From Alphaproteobacteria bacterium (GTDB lineage: Bacteria; Pseudomonadota; Alphaproteobacteria; Sphingomonadales; Emcibacteraceae), in NCBI GenBank assembly GCA_002401545.1, contig NVTJ01000079.1:1-10412 (forward strand): a stretch of 10,412 bases of DNA. The letters are read 5' to 3'. The translations under genes and the position numbers were made by a program. This document shows positions 1 to 7,731 of the stretch, piece by piece (the first letter of the stretch is position 1; each line of letters starts with the position of its first letter). Below the pieces are notes generated by a model that saw only the letters and a list, made by a program, of their open reading frames with translations, ran no database searches and was not told the origin of the DNA.

Positions 1-1
1 C

Positions 2-1279
2 ATCAATAAAATCATAGCCAAGAAGCTTGGCAAAAAGGGTGACGCCGCCGTGACGGCAAGCCGCGAAGCGGTGAGTGCCGGATATAAAGCGGCGGCGGCA
101 ATAACCTCGCCTGTGAAAGTATCGCCGACAGAGGGCGATGGCACAGGCCGCTGGCTAATCAGTGGTAACCAGGCCGTGGGCTTTGGCGCATTGCGCGGCG
201 GTATCAGGTTTGTGGCGGCTTACCCCATAACCCCCGCGACCGAAGTATTGGAATGGATGTCGCCGAACCTGCCCAATTTTGGTGGAACATTGGTGCAGGC
301 AGAGGATGAGCTTGCGTCTATCAATATGGCCATTGGGGCTTCTTTCGGGGGCAAACCTTCCCTGACAGCAACGTCCGGTCCGGGACTGTCGCTCATGATG
401 GAAGGCATTGGCCTTGCCGTGTCGTCGGAAACGCCGGTGGTGATTGTCAATGTGATGCGGGGCGGCCCGTCAACGGGCGTTCCCACCAAGTCTGAACAGA
501 CCGACCTGAATATTGCGGTTTATGGCCTGCATGGGGACGCACCCCATATTGTGACGGCGGCCACCTCGGTTGAGGATTGTATTTTCACGACCCAGTGGTC
601 GGTTCATCTGGCGGAAGCCATGCAGACGGCGGCCATTGTCCTGTCTGACCAGTTTATGGGGCAGGCGAGCTCAATCATTGATCCCCCGGCCAATATCAGC
701 TTTATGGCTCAGCGCCTTGTGGAAAAAGAGCCAATGGAAGACTATCTGCGTTATGCGGTGACGGCGGACGGCGTATCGCCGATGACCCTGCCGGGCACAG
801 CGGGTGGACAATATACCGCAGACGGGCTTGAGCATAACCCGAAAGGTCTGCCGTCCACCCTGATGGAGGACCATCGGGACCAGATGGATAAACGCGATCG
901 GAAAGTGGCCGAATTTGATTATGGTAACCATTGGGCCGATGTGGAAGGCGATGACAATTCTGAGCTTGTTATCCTCACCTGGGGCTCAACGACAAATGCG
1001 GTTCGTGAAGGCATAGAACGCCTGAATGCAGAAGGTATCCCCTGTAAACTTGTGGCCATGCGACTGCTTTTACCAGCAGTACCCACCCAATTTAACCATG
1101 CGCTCAAGGGGGCAAAACGCATTCTTGTGGTGGAACAGAGCCATTCCGGGCAGTTCCTTAAGCTGCTCAGGGCGAATTATGACATGCCGGGCGAAGTAAG
1201 ATCCTTCCGGCGGCCCGGGCCATTGATTATCAGGCCGGGCGAGATTGTAGACACCATTAAAACATGGAGCGACCAATGA
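2..1279 (+). CDS. korA: 2-oxoacid:ferredoxin oxidoreductase, alpha subunit (KorA-like), 5' end outside window
   Basis: Large subunit of a two-subunit 2-oxoacid:ferredoxin oxidoreductase, which with the beta subunit oxidatively decarboxylates a 2-oxoacid (2-oxoglutarate in KorAB) to the acyl-CoA and reduces ferredoxin in the cytoplasm. The frame is open from the first complete codon at position 2, so the GTG at 50 is internal. About 425 residues are visible. Fused gamma-alpha subunits of this family are usually about 600 residues, so most of the N-terminal gamma domain lies off the left edge. The alpha-domain signature YPITP is at visible residues 74-78 (219-233), followed by a conserved glycine-rich stretch (TSGPGLS) and RGGPSTGVPTKSEQTDL, both typical of this family. 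The C-terminal part (LVILTWGSTTNAVREGI, then LVVEQSHSGQ) matches the domain that packs on the beta subunit. The stop overlaps the korB start (ATGA). The substrate is assigned by family only; pyruvate or another 2-oxoacid remains possible. Confidence 0.9.
   Translation: MNKIIAKKLGKKGDAAVTASREAVSAGYKAAAAITSPVKVSPTEGDGTGRWLISGNQAVGFGALRGGIRFVAAYPITPATEVLEWMSPNLPNFGGTLVQAEDELASINMAIGASFGGKPSLTATSGPGLSLMMEGIGLAVSSETPVVIVNVMRGGPSTGVPTKSEQTDLNIAVYGLHGDAPHIVTAATSVEDCIFTTQWSVHLAEAMQTAAIVLSDQFMGQASSIIDPPANISFMAQRLVEKEPMEDYLRYAVTADGVSPMTLPGTAGGQYTADGLEHNPKGLPSTLMEDHRDQMDKRDRKVAEFDYGNHWADVEGDDNSELVILTWGSTTNAVREGIERLNAEGIPCKLVAMRLLLPAVPTQFNHALKGAKRILVVEQSHSGQFLKLLRANYDMPGEVRSFRRPGPLIIRPGEIVDTIKTWSDQ
1266..1269 (+). 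promoter_or_regulatory. Ribosome binding site of korB (decides its start)
   Basis: GGAG lies 6 nt before the ATG at 1276. The alternative in-frame ATG at 1264 has no purine-rich sequence in front of it (upstream reads acaccattaaaac). This supports the start at 1276, which overlaps the korA stop as ATGA and suggests translational coupling. Confidence 0.6.
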
Positions 1280-2109
1280 ACGAGTTAACCCCAAAAAAAT
1301 TCAAAGCCAGTGATTATAAAACCCCTTTGAAACCGGTCTGGTGTTCGGGTTGTGGCGATTACCATGTTCTGATGTCAGTCACTCAGGCCTTTGCAAAACT
1401 GAAACTGGACCCTGAAAACATCGCCGTCATATCGGGCATTGGCTGTTCGTCACGGATTCCGGCCTATACCAATACTTATGGTTTTCATACCATTCATGGC
1501 CGGGGCCTTGCGGTGGCTTGCGGGGTCAAGGTGGCCCGTCCAGAGCTTACGGTCATTGCCGCTGGCGGGGACGGGGACGGTTTTTCCATCGGCGGCAATC
1601 ATTTCCTTCATGCCTGTCGGCGTAATGCGGATATGACCTATATTGTCATGGATAACGAAGTATATGGCATGACCAAGGGTCAGCCTTCACCAACCACGGA
1701 CCCCAGCTGGGACAGTGCATTGTCGCCGGGTGGCACCGGCCTTTCGCCATTTCATCCGCTGGTGATTGCCCTGGCGTCCGGGGCCAACTTCATTGCCCGG
1801 ACTTTTTCCGGCGATGTGAAGGGTACGGCAAATGTCATTGCCGATGCCATCGAGCATCCGGGATTTTCCTTCGTTCAGATATTAAGCCCCTGCGTGACCT
1901 TTCGACCAGACCAGAAAGTCTGGAAAGAACAGGTTCACAAGGCAATGGTTGACGAAACCGATGATCCTGCGAGGGCAGCGCGTCGCCTTATGTCTGATGA
2001 TGGTTTTAACACCGGTGTTTTGTACCGGGGACATCGGGAACCTTACCGTTTTTCATGCGGTGATGAAAAAGGTGACATCATGGAAATTCAGAAACAATTT
2101 GAGGTCTGA
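1276..2109 (+). CDS. korB: 2-oxoacid:ferredoxin oxidoreductase, beta subunit (KorB-like)
   Basis: Thiamine-diphosphate and iron-sulfur subunit of the enzyme begun by korA; 277 residues, a normal length for this family. The N-terminal WCSGCGDY (Cys23, Cys26), GIGCSSR (Cys57) and LSPCVTF (Cys206) give four cysteines spaced like the [4Fe-4S] ligands of archaeal two-subunit enzymes. The ThDP/Mg motif runs from GGDGDGFSIGGNHF (about residues 97-110) to DNEVYGMTKGQ (126-136). All parts expected for catalysis are present, so the gene looks intact. The start was placed at 1276, not at the upstream in-frame ATG at 1264, because only the former has a ribosome binding site. The gene overlaps korA by 4 nt and precedes the RidA gene by 4 nt, so the three are almost certainly co-transcribed. 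The ferredoxin partner is not encoded in the window. Confidence 0.92.
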   Translation: MNELTPKKFKASDYKTPLKPVWCSGCGDYHVLMSVTQAFAKLKLDPENIAVISGIGCSSRIPAYTNTYGFHTIHGRGLAVACGVKVARPELTVIAAGGDGDGFSIGGNHFLHACRRNADMTYIVMDNEVYGMTKGQPSPTTDPSWDSALSPGGTGLSPFHPLVIALASGANFIARTFSGDVKGTANVIADAIEHPGFSFVQILSPCVTFRPDQKVWKEQVHKAMVDETDDPARAARRLMSDDGFNTGVLYRGHREPYRFSCGDEKGDIMEIQKQFEV

Positions 2110-2113
2110 GAAT

Positions 2114-2500
2114 ATGGAAATTTTACAACCGCCAAGCTGGCCCCGGCCCAAGGGCTATTCAAATGGTATCAAAGCCAAGGGTGATATGGTTTTTGTTGCC
2201 GGTCAGGTGGGCTGGAACGAGAAAGAAGAGTTTGAATCCGACGCCATTGAGGATCAGATCAGGCAGGCCTTGAAAAATATTCTGGCCGTGTTGAAAGAAT
2301 GTGATGCCGGATCGGAACATATCGTAAGGATGACATGGTTTGTGACCCATAAACAGGAATATCTCGATAAGCAAAAAGAGATTGGGGCGGTTTACCGGGA
2401 GGTCATGGGCAAAGTGTTTCCGGTCATGTCCCTGATCCAGATTTCCGGGCTTATTGAGCATGGTGCCAAAGTAGAAATCGAAGCAACTGCCGTAGTTTAA
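2114..2500 (+). CDS. RidA (YjgF/YER057c/UK114) family protein lacking the catalytic arginine
   Basis: A 128-residue protein with the full RidA fold: N-terminal PKGYSNGI, then VFVAGQVGW (27-35), a central helix region, and the C-terminal VEIEATAVV. Classical RidA hydrolyses reactive enamine/imine intermediates from PLP enzymes using an arginine equivalent to Arg105 of the enteric protein, in the context PARS. Here the aligned context is FPVMSLIQI and residue 105 is methionine (codon 2426-2428). It therefore probably belongs to one of the Rid subfamilies without that arginine, whose activities are mostly unknown. RidA-like proteins of similar sequence occur, from memory, beside aromatic acyl-CoA catabolic genes. 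The frame is open upstream into korB, but the ATG at 2114 gives the family-standard N-terminus and sits 4 nt after the korB stop, with GAGG at 2101-2104. It is the last gene of the operon, before a terminator. Confidence 0.88.
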   Translation: MEILQPPSWPRPKGYSNGIKAKGDMVFVAGQVGWNEKEEFESDAIEDQIRQALKNILAVLKECDAGSEHIVRMTWFVTHKQEYLDKQKEIGAVYREVMGKVFPVMSLIQISGLIEHGAKVEIEATAVV

Positions 2501-2528
2501 ATAAATTTAATATATAAAGCAATGATCA

Positions 2529-2568
2529 ATGTCCGGTGGATAATTTTACATTCATCGGACATTTTTTT
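2529..2568 (+). terminator. Rho-independent terminator of the korA-korB-ridA operon
   Basis: A 10-bp stem, ATGTCCGGTG (2529-2538) with CATCGGACAT (2553-2562), contains one G-U pair and a 14-nt loop. It is followed directly by seven T (2562-2568). It lies 28 nt after the RidA stop. The rest of the 2501-2708 gap is AT-rich and holds the promoter-like sequence of the next gene; no riboswitch, Fur box or small ORF could be supported there. Confidence 0.82.
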
Positions 2569-2593
2569 GCCTAAGCCATGAGGAAAAATATAG

Positions 2594-2622
2594 TTGACAA
2601 AGGGTGTAAATTTATTTTAAGT
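2594..2622 (+). promoter_or_regulatory. Candidate sigma-70 promoter of the TonB-dependent receptor gene
   Basis: A perfect TTGACA (2594-2599) is followed after 17 nt by TTAAGT (2617-2622), a weak -10 with only three consensus positions. The sequence around it is very AT-rich. Transcription from here would give a leader of roughly 80 nt before the GTG at 2709. The position, just after the upstream terminator, fits the start of a new transcription unit. The -10 assignment is the uncertain part. Confidence 0.45.
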
Positions 2623-3701
2623 TTAAATTAATTATAAAAATACCAATAAAAACACCTATAGCTCTTCACGGGCTGAACAATACACCATTCATAAACAAGG
2701 AAAAAACTGTGACCCATACACCCCTTATCACAATTTCTCTGACAGCTTTAAAATTGAGCGCACTGACAAGTATGCTACTTGGAACGGCCATGCCGGTTAT
2801 GGCTCTGGGCGCGGAAGAAGACAGCAGACCAGCGGTTGATACACTGGAAGAAATTACCGTTACCGCCCAGAAACGCCAGCAGAATCTACAGGATGTAGGC
2901 ATGGCCATTTCGGCTTTTTCAGGCGGTATGCTGGACAGGATGGGTATTACCCAGAGTTCTGAGGTCGCCGACCTTGTCCCCGGCGTTCATATCAGTGGTA
3001 ACCTTGCGGGTCAGAATACCCAGTTTACCATCCGCGGGGTCACCCAGAATGACTTTAATGATATTGTGGAATCGCCCAATGCGGTTTATCTGGATGAGGG
3101 TTATATCGCCATTGCACAGGGGCAGTCCTTTGCCACCTTTGATATTGACCGGGTTGAAATTCTTAAAGGCCCGCAGGGCACGCTTTTTGGCCGCAACGCC
3201 ACCGGCGGTCTGGTGCATTATATAAGTCGCCAGCCAACCTTTGACGGGGTTGAGGGTTATGTTGATGCCACTGTTGGTATTTTTGACACACCGGCCAATG
3301 CGGAAAGCTATGAAGTTACGGGAGCTTTGAATATTCCCTTTTCAGACAAGGCTGCGGGAAGATTTGCCGTTAAATATAGAAAGCATGACGGGTTCCTGAA
3401 AAATAATTTCCCGGACGGGCAATTTGGCGGATCACCCGGTGATGGTGCCGGGGCTGATTTGGGGGATGACGACACTTTTTCTGCCCGCAGTACTTTCCTG
3501 TTTCAGCCTAACGAAGACCTGTCCATTCGCCTTTCCGGCAATTATTCGACCAGCACACTGGCCACCGGTCCTTATCAGTCCAAACCGACCATTGGTGTGT
3601 TTGAGGATGTTAATGGCGCCTTTGAACTCGTGGATGTTCTTGATGTGGGACCCAATGAAACCCGGGCTTCCATTGGTCCCGGCGGCATTGATTTAGGTTC
3701 T

Positions 3702-3737
3702 GATCTGGATAATGATGGTGTCTTTGGGTTGAATGAT
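3702..3737 (+). other. EF-hand-like calcium-binding loop encoded within the receptor
   Basis: Residues 332-343 of the receptor read DLDNDGVFGLND. They match the 12-residue EF-hand loop pattern: Asp at positions 1, 3, 5 and 12, Gly at 6 and a hydrophobic residue at 8. It lies in an acidic, glycine-rich stretch (about residues 325-375) between barrel strands, probably an extracellular loop. Calcium binding is inferred from the pattern only. Confidence 0.45.
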
Positions 3738-4499
3738 CCCGATGATGCTTTCCTGACATCCCGCTTTGGGGTGGGTACCGACTTTTTTGGTTATGTTGAT
3801 CCTGATGGGGAAGATTTTACCACCTCAAGTGATTTTGCCTTTGAAGATCAGGGCAGTATTGATACTTACGGCGTTAATTTAAACATCAGCTGGGATATCA
3901 ATGAAAATATGACGTTAACGGCTATTTCTGACTTTAAGGATTATGAAAAACTGCTGTTCATTGATGTGGACGCGGCCCCGGTTAATCAGTCCGCCAACTT
4001 TGCTTCCGTTGATGCCACCAGTTTTACCCAGGAAGTACGGGTTAATGGTGAAAGTGACAAAACCCGCTGGGTTGTGGGGTTATTTTACCTGAATATTGAC
4101 AATGAATCGCACAATGGTTTGAAATTCCCCGTGGGCAGTGTTGTTCCCGGTGCGCCGTTTGATCTGTCCTCTGTGGCAAATCTGGATACTGAGTCCTATT
4201 CTGCATTTGGCCAGATCGAATATGACCTTAGCGATAAACTGACCTTTACTGCCGGTATCCGTGTCATACAGGAAGAAAAAGATTACAAATTCCTTCAGGG
4301 CATCTTTTTCACCCAGAGTTCCCTGGAAATTGATCAGGGAGACCCTTTCCAGATTGGCCCGATATTCCCGGGCGGTGTCCCTTCCACATTTACAGATGAT
4401 ACCAGTGACACGCTCTGGGCCGGAAACCTTCAACTGGATTATCGTCCAAATGATGATCTTCTTGTATACGCCGCCATTAAGCGCGGTGTGAAAGCGGGT

Positions 4500-4513
4500 A
4501 GTTTTTGCCCAGT
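4500..4513 (+). other. Frameshift site in the TonB-dependent receptor
   Basis: The first frame is convincing up to KAGSF (ending 4505), and the second from GCC CAG at 4507-4512 (AQLAGGAA). Removing one T from the five-T run at 4502-4506 joins them. Inserting two bases (AA after 4505) would also join them and give SFNAQ, close to the SFNA-type motif of related receptors. The seven-G run at 4519-4525 reads sensibly in the second frame (AGGAA), so it is the less likely site. Confidence 0.7.
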
Positions 4514-5200
4514 TGGCCGGGGGGGCGGCGATTCCGGATGTTGAGCAGGCCATACCCTATAAGGAAGAAATTCTCTATAGTTATGAAGTAGGGTTTAAAA
4601 AGACATTCGCTGAAGGACGCGGCCGCTTTAACGGCAACTTCTTCTATTATGATTATAATGATTATCAGGCCTTCCTGTTCACCGGCGTATCCGGGATCGT
4701 GGTCAATGCTGATGCCGAATATTACGGGGCTGATTTTGAATTACAGTTCACGCCACTCCCCGGCTTGCTCACCCAAATTTCCGGTTCATGGATTGATGCC
4801 ACGGTTAAAGATGTTCCCCTGCGTATCGGTGGCCCGATTGTACGCGATGTTGAACCCACCTATACACCGAAATTCCAGTTTTCCGGCTTGGTCCGCTACG
4901 AATGGGAAGCTTTTGGCGGCACGATGTCTATTTTGGGCGATGCCGCATGGTCTGATTCTTTCTTTTATAATCTGAGGAATTTTGATGCAGATCAGTTTGA
5001 CAGCTACTTTTTAGCCAATGCCCGTCTGGGATGGACGACGGAAGACGAAACGCTGGAAGTGGCGTTACAAGTCCGCAACCTGACCGATGCCCGTGCGGGA
5101 ACGCAGGGCTTTGACCTGGCTACCCTATGCGGTTGTAACGAAATCTCTTTTCGCGCACCCCGCTGGTTCGGATTTAACATTAAATATAACTTCAACTGAT

Positions 5201-6157
5201 ATGCGCGCAGTATATTATGAAGAATTCGGCTCGGCGGATGTCCTGAAGACGGGAAATATGCCAGAGCCGGATTTAAAACCGGGGCAGGTTCTGGTTCGCA
5301 TCGCGGCGGCGGCGGTTAATCCCATTGACCGTAGGCTTCGCGCCGGTGAGCTTAGCGATTTCTTTCAACGGCAATGGCCTATTATTCCCGGCTGGGATTT
5401 CTCCGGCCGTATCGTGGACCGGGGTGATACTGACTGGAGCATTGGGCAGGATGTGGTTGGGCTGGCCTTTAGCTGGTTTTTGCACGGGGGAACCTATGCC
5501 GAGTATATTGCTGTGGATTCCACCGCGATTGCTTTGAAGCCGGAGAATATTTCCTTTATTGAAGGGGCCGCTGTGCCACTGGTCAGTTTGACAGCCTGGC
5601 AGGCTCTGGTGGAATTTTCAAACTTGAAATCGGGGCAGACCGTGCTGGTTCAGGCCGGTGCCGGGGGTCTTGGCAGTGTGGCAATTTCCATCGCTAAACA
5701 TCTGGGCGCCTATGTTTATACAACGGCGCGCGCACATAATTTGGATTATGTTAAATCGCGGGGGGCTGATTTTGTCATTGATTACACAACAGATAATTAT
5801 GTTGATGTCATCAGCGACAGGGAGCCGGATGGCATAGATGTGGTTCTGGAATCCTTGACAAATGAGGCGGCCATTACCGCAGCCATTCATCTGGTCAAGG
5901 CCGGGGGGGCGGTACCCTATATGAATAATCCACCGCCGGATATGGCTGAAATAAAAGCAAAAAACATCAAAACCGAATTCCTGCATAATCGCCCGGATGG
6001 ACAGATTTTGAATGAAATAATGATGTTGTATGCCGAAAAGAAATTGCAGATACCTCAAATAGAAACCCTGGCACTGAAAGATGCCGCCGAAGCGCACCGC
6101 CGATCAGAAAGCGGGCAGACAAGAGGAAAAATCGTCCTGCATATTCAGGATATATAA
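5201..6157 (+). CDS. Zinc-independent medium-chain reductase, NADPH:quinone oxidoreductase-like
   Basis: A 318-residue member of the medium-chain dehydrogenase/reductase superfamily, quinone oxidoreductase/zeta-crystallin type. These enzymes transfer hydride from NAD(P)H to quinones, enones or other activated double bonds in the cytoplasm. The N-terminal catalytic domain shows VNPIDRRLRAG (39-49), PGWDFSG (63-69) and GGTYAEY (96-102). The Rossmann nucleotide site is VQAGAGGLGSVA (150-161). The product contains no cysteine at all, which rules out the zinc-binding alcohol dehydrogenase type. The start at ATG 5201 is one base after the receptor stop at 5199. No Shine-Dalgarno sequence precedes it, so translation probably depends on ribosomes finishing the receptor. 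The frame is open further upstream, but the 38 extra residues are a receptor-frame shadow. It ends 11 nt from a convergent gene, with no visible hairpin terminator. The true substrate is unknown. Confidence 0.87.
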   Translation: MRAVYYEEFGSADVLKTGNMPEPDLKPGQVLVRIAAAAVNPIDRRLRAGELSDFFQRQWPIIPGWDFSGRIVDRGDTDWSIGQDVVGLAFSWFLHGGTYAEYIAVDSTAIALKPENISFIEGAAVPLVSLTAWQALVEFSNLKSGQTVLVQAGAGGLGSVAISIAKHLGAYVYTTARAHNLDYVKSRGADFVIDYTTDNYVDVISDREPDGIDVVLESLTNEAAITAAIHLVKAGGAVPYMNNPPPDMAEIKAKNIKTEFLHNRPDGQILNEIMMLYAEKKLQIPQIETLALKDAAEAHRRSESGQTRGKIVLHIQDI

Positions 6158-6168
6158 TAGCTGTCCTT

Positions 6169-7731
6169 CTATGTGATTGCGGGCCAGTTCTTCAGGATAT
6201 ATTTCGATGACCTGAGGGTTAAGGCGTGGACGGTAAAGGTCGGGTTCACACCGCCGCAGGTGGGGAATAAGCCCGGTCCGGCGATAAAAAGATTGTCAAT
6301 GTCGTGGCACTGGCCGTAAGAGTTTGTCACAGATTTTTCTGCCTTATCCCCCATAATCGTTCCGCCCATGATATGCATGGGGCCGAGGGGGCCGTTCCAG
6401 ATATGGGTCGCTCCGGCGGCCTTAAAAATTTCTGTACCTTCCTCCTTGGCCGCTTGCCACAGGGCATAAGAATCTTTATGCGAGGCATGATCTGCCGTCG
6501 GCAGGGGGATGCCATATTTATCCTTGTCAGAAGAAAGGGTTATGCGATTTTCCTGCACCGGCAAATCCTCGACACAGCCGGTCATGCCGCCGAAATGCTG
6601 AGCAGCCTGCTGCATAAATTCGGTGAGTTTCGGGCCAAACAACGCCGGGTTTGTGCCGCCGAAGCCCAGAAGATCATTGGGTTTGACGGCTTGAGCTATC
6701 ATCCATTGATAACTTCCGAACCCCTTTGTTCGCTTATCTTTATGATCATAGGAATCCTGATTAAGCAACTGCCCGCCTGTGGCACCCATATAGGGTTCCA
6801 TCTCTTCGTTAAACAGGCCATATACCGTTGCCGCTGCATGGCTCATGATATTGGCTCCGACCAGGCCGCTGCGGTTGGCAAGACCACCGTCCGCAGAATT
6901 CAGGAGCAGTCGGGGAGTTTGCACGGCAAAGGCGGCAAGAATAACCATATGGGCCATTTGGGTGATTTCCGTCCCGTCGTCGGCATGGTAAATCACGCCG
7001 ATGGCCTTTTTACCACCATCATCGGTCAGGATACGGCTGACGGTGGCATTATGTATGATCTTGCCCCCCTGCTTTTCGGTTTGCGGCAAATAGAGTGCAA
7101 GCGGGTTAGCCAAAGCCCCGGTGGGGCAGCCGGCGTCACACCAGCCATCCCAAAGGCACGCCGGGCGGTCTTTATAGTCCCGGCTATTAAGGGCCAGCGG
7201 CAGGGGGGATATGCTTTTGCCCAGCTTTTTGAAACCCCCGGCGATAATTTCACCCTGTTGAAAAACCGGGACCGGGGGCAGGGGATAGTCCGCGCCATCC
7301 GGTCGCCATATCTCACGGGCTTTGTCGCCGGAAATGCCGACTTCCTGCTGGATCTGGTCATAACTGGGGCGCAGGTCATCATAGGTGATCGGCCAGTCCA
7401 AAGCGCGGCCATACAGGCTTTTAACTTTAAAATCTTCGGCGTGCAGACGCGGCCAGACCCCGTAATGATGGAGCGCGCTCCCGCCAGTGCCATAGCCGGA
7501 ATTAAAGACATTGCCGATGGGCTGTGCGCCGGTCTCCTCAACAGGCTCGCCGGACCATTTCAGGCGGCGGGCATGAATTTGCGAACTGATCAGGTCACCG
7601 GGTTTTCTTATGGGGCCAGCCTCAAGGATAATGACTTTTTTCCCGGATTTGGACAGTTTTACCGCCATCAGACTGCCTGCCGCGCCGGAGCCAACGATGA
7701 CAACATCAGTTCTTTCCGGGTATTTATTCAC
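6169..7731 (-). CDS. GMC oxidoreductase, flavoprotein subunit of a gluconate 2-dehydrogenase-type enzyme
   Basis: An FAD-dependent enzyme of the glucose-methanol-choline family; the 520-residue product is typical of membrane-associated sugar/alcohol dehydrogenase large subunits. The FAD-binding GSGAAG is at 14-19 with the ribose-binding acid in LEAG (Glu37), followed by a GMC flavin-site region, GYGTGGSALHHYGVWPRLH (80-98). Active-site candidates are His453 (MHIMGGTIMG) and Asn496 (GGVNPTFT). Three cysteines, 192, 198 and 202 (ACLWDGWCDAGC), lie in a segment seen in this branch. It has no signal peptide, as expected for a subunit carried across the membrane by its Tat partner. The GTG start at 7731 was chosen because GGGAG lies 7 nt before it (7739-7743); the upstream ATG at 7749 lacks a ribosome site. 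It overlaps the small-subunit gene by 8 nt. The substrate (sugar acid, polyol or alcohol) is unresolved. Confidence 0.9.
   Translation of the reverse strand: MNKYPERTDVVIVGSGAAGSLMAVKLSKSGKKVIILEAGPIRKPGDLISSQIHARRLKWSGEPVEETGAQPIGNVFNSGYGTGGSALHHYGVWPRLHAEDFKVKSLYGRALDWPITYDDLRPSYDQIQQEVGISGDKAREIWRPDGADYPLPPVPVFQQGEIIAGGFKKLGKSISPLPLALNSRDYKDRPACLWDGWCDAGCPTGALANPLALYLPQTEKQGGKIIHNATVSRILTDDGGKKAIGVIYHADDGTEITQMAHMVILAAFAVQTPRLLLNSADGGLANRSGLVGANIMSHAAATVYGLFNEEMEPYMGATGGQLLNQDSYDHKDKRTKGFGSYQWMIAQAVKPNDLLGFGGTNPALFGPKLTEFMQQAAQHFGGMTGCVEDLPVQENRITLSSDKDKYGIPLPTADHASHKDSYALWQAAKEEGTEIFKAAGATHIWNGPLGPMHIMGGTIMGDKAEKSVTNSYGQCHDIDNLFIAGPGLFPTCGGVNPTFTVHALTLRSSKYILKNWPAIT

Larger units (their letters stand above)
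2709..5199 (+). pseudogene. TonB-dependent outer-membrane receptor, interrupted by one frameshift
   Basis: The gene encodes an outer-membrane active-transport receptor of the kind used for siderophores, vitamins or other scarce ligands. The GTG start is preceded by AAGGAA (2697-2702). The product has a signal peptide (about residues 1-35), a TonB-box-like EEITVTAQ (47-54) and a plug domain including IRGVTQ, YLDEGY and ILKGPQGTLFGRNATGG (151-167). A long beta-barrel region with alternating aromatic strands follows. The first frame stops at 4544 after the dead-end sequence SFCPVGRGGG, whereas the barrel clearly continues in the next frame (4513 onward: QLAGGAAIPDVEQ, PYKEEILYSYEVGFKK) to a TGA at 5197-5199. 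Joined, it would be about 830 residues, normal for the family. It is either a recent pseudogene or an assembly error. The ligand is not identifiable. The C-terminus ends YNFN, without the common final phenylalanine. Confidence 0.88.

Noticed and set aside
1949..2113. A 55-residue N-terminal extension of the RidA protein
   Set aside because: This stretch overlaps korB in another frame and does not resemble RidA. The ATG at 2114 gives the standard family length and start.
2623..2708. Riboswitch or Fur box ahead of the TonB-dependent receptor
   Set aside because: No B12-box-like motif or Fur-like repeat of GATAAT was recognisable; the leader is simply AT-rich.
4519..4525. Seven-G run as the cause of the receptor frameshift
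   Set aside because: In the downstream frame it reads as Ala-Gly-Gly-Ala. A similar G-run coding pattern is intact in the MDR gene (around 5904), so the lesion is more likely just upstream, at 4500-4506.
5087..5200. A 38-residue N-terminal extension of the MDR reductase
   Set aside because: It overlaps the receptor C-terminus in another frame; the conserved MDR N-terminus (MRAVYYEEFG) starts at 5201.
6158..6168. Bidirectional terminator between the convergent MDR and GMC genes
   Set aside because: The gap is only 11 nt, and no stem with a T-run could be found on either strand.
6144..6202. A 12-bp direct repeat, TTCAGGATATAT at 6144-6155 and 6191-6202
   Set aside because: One copy ends the MDR gene and the other lies within the GMC gene, and both are explained by coding sequence. 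There is no target duplication or mobile element; chance is likely.
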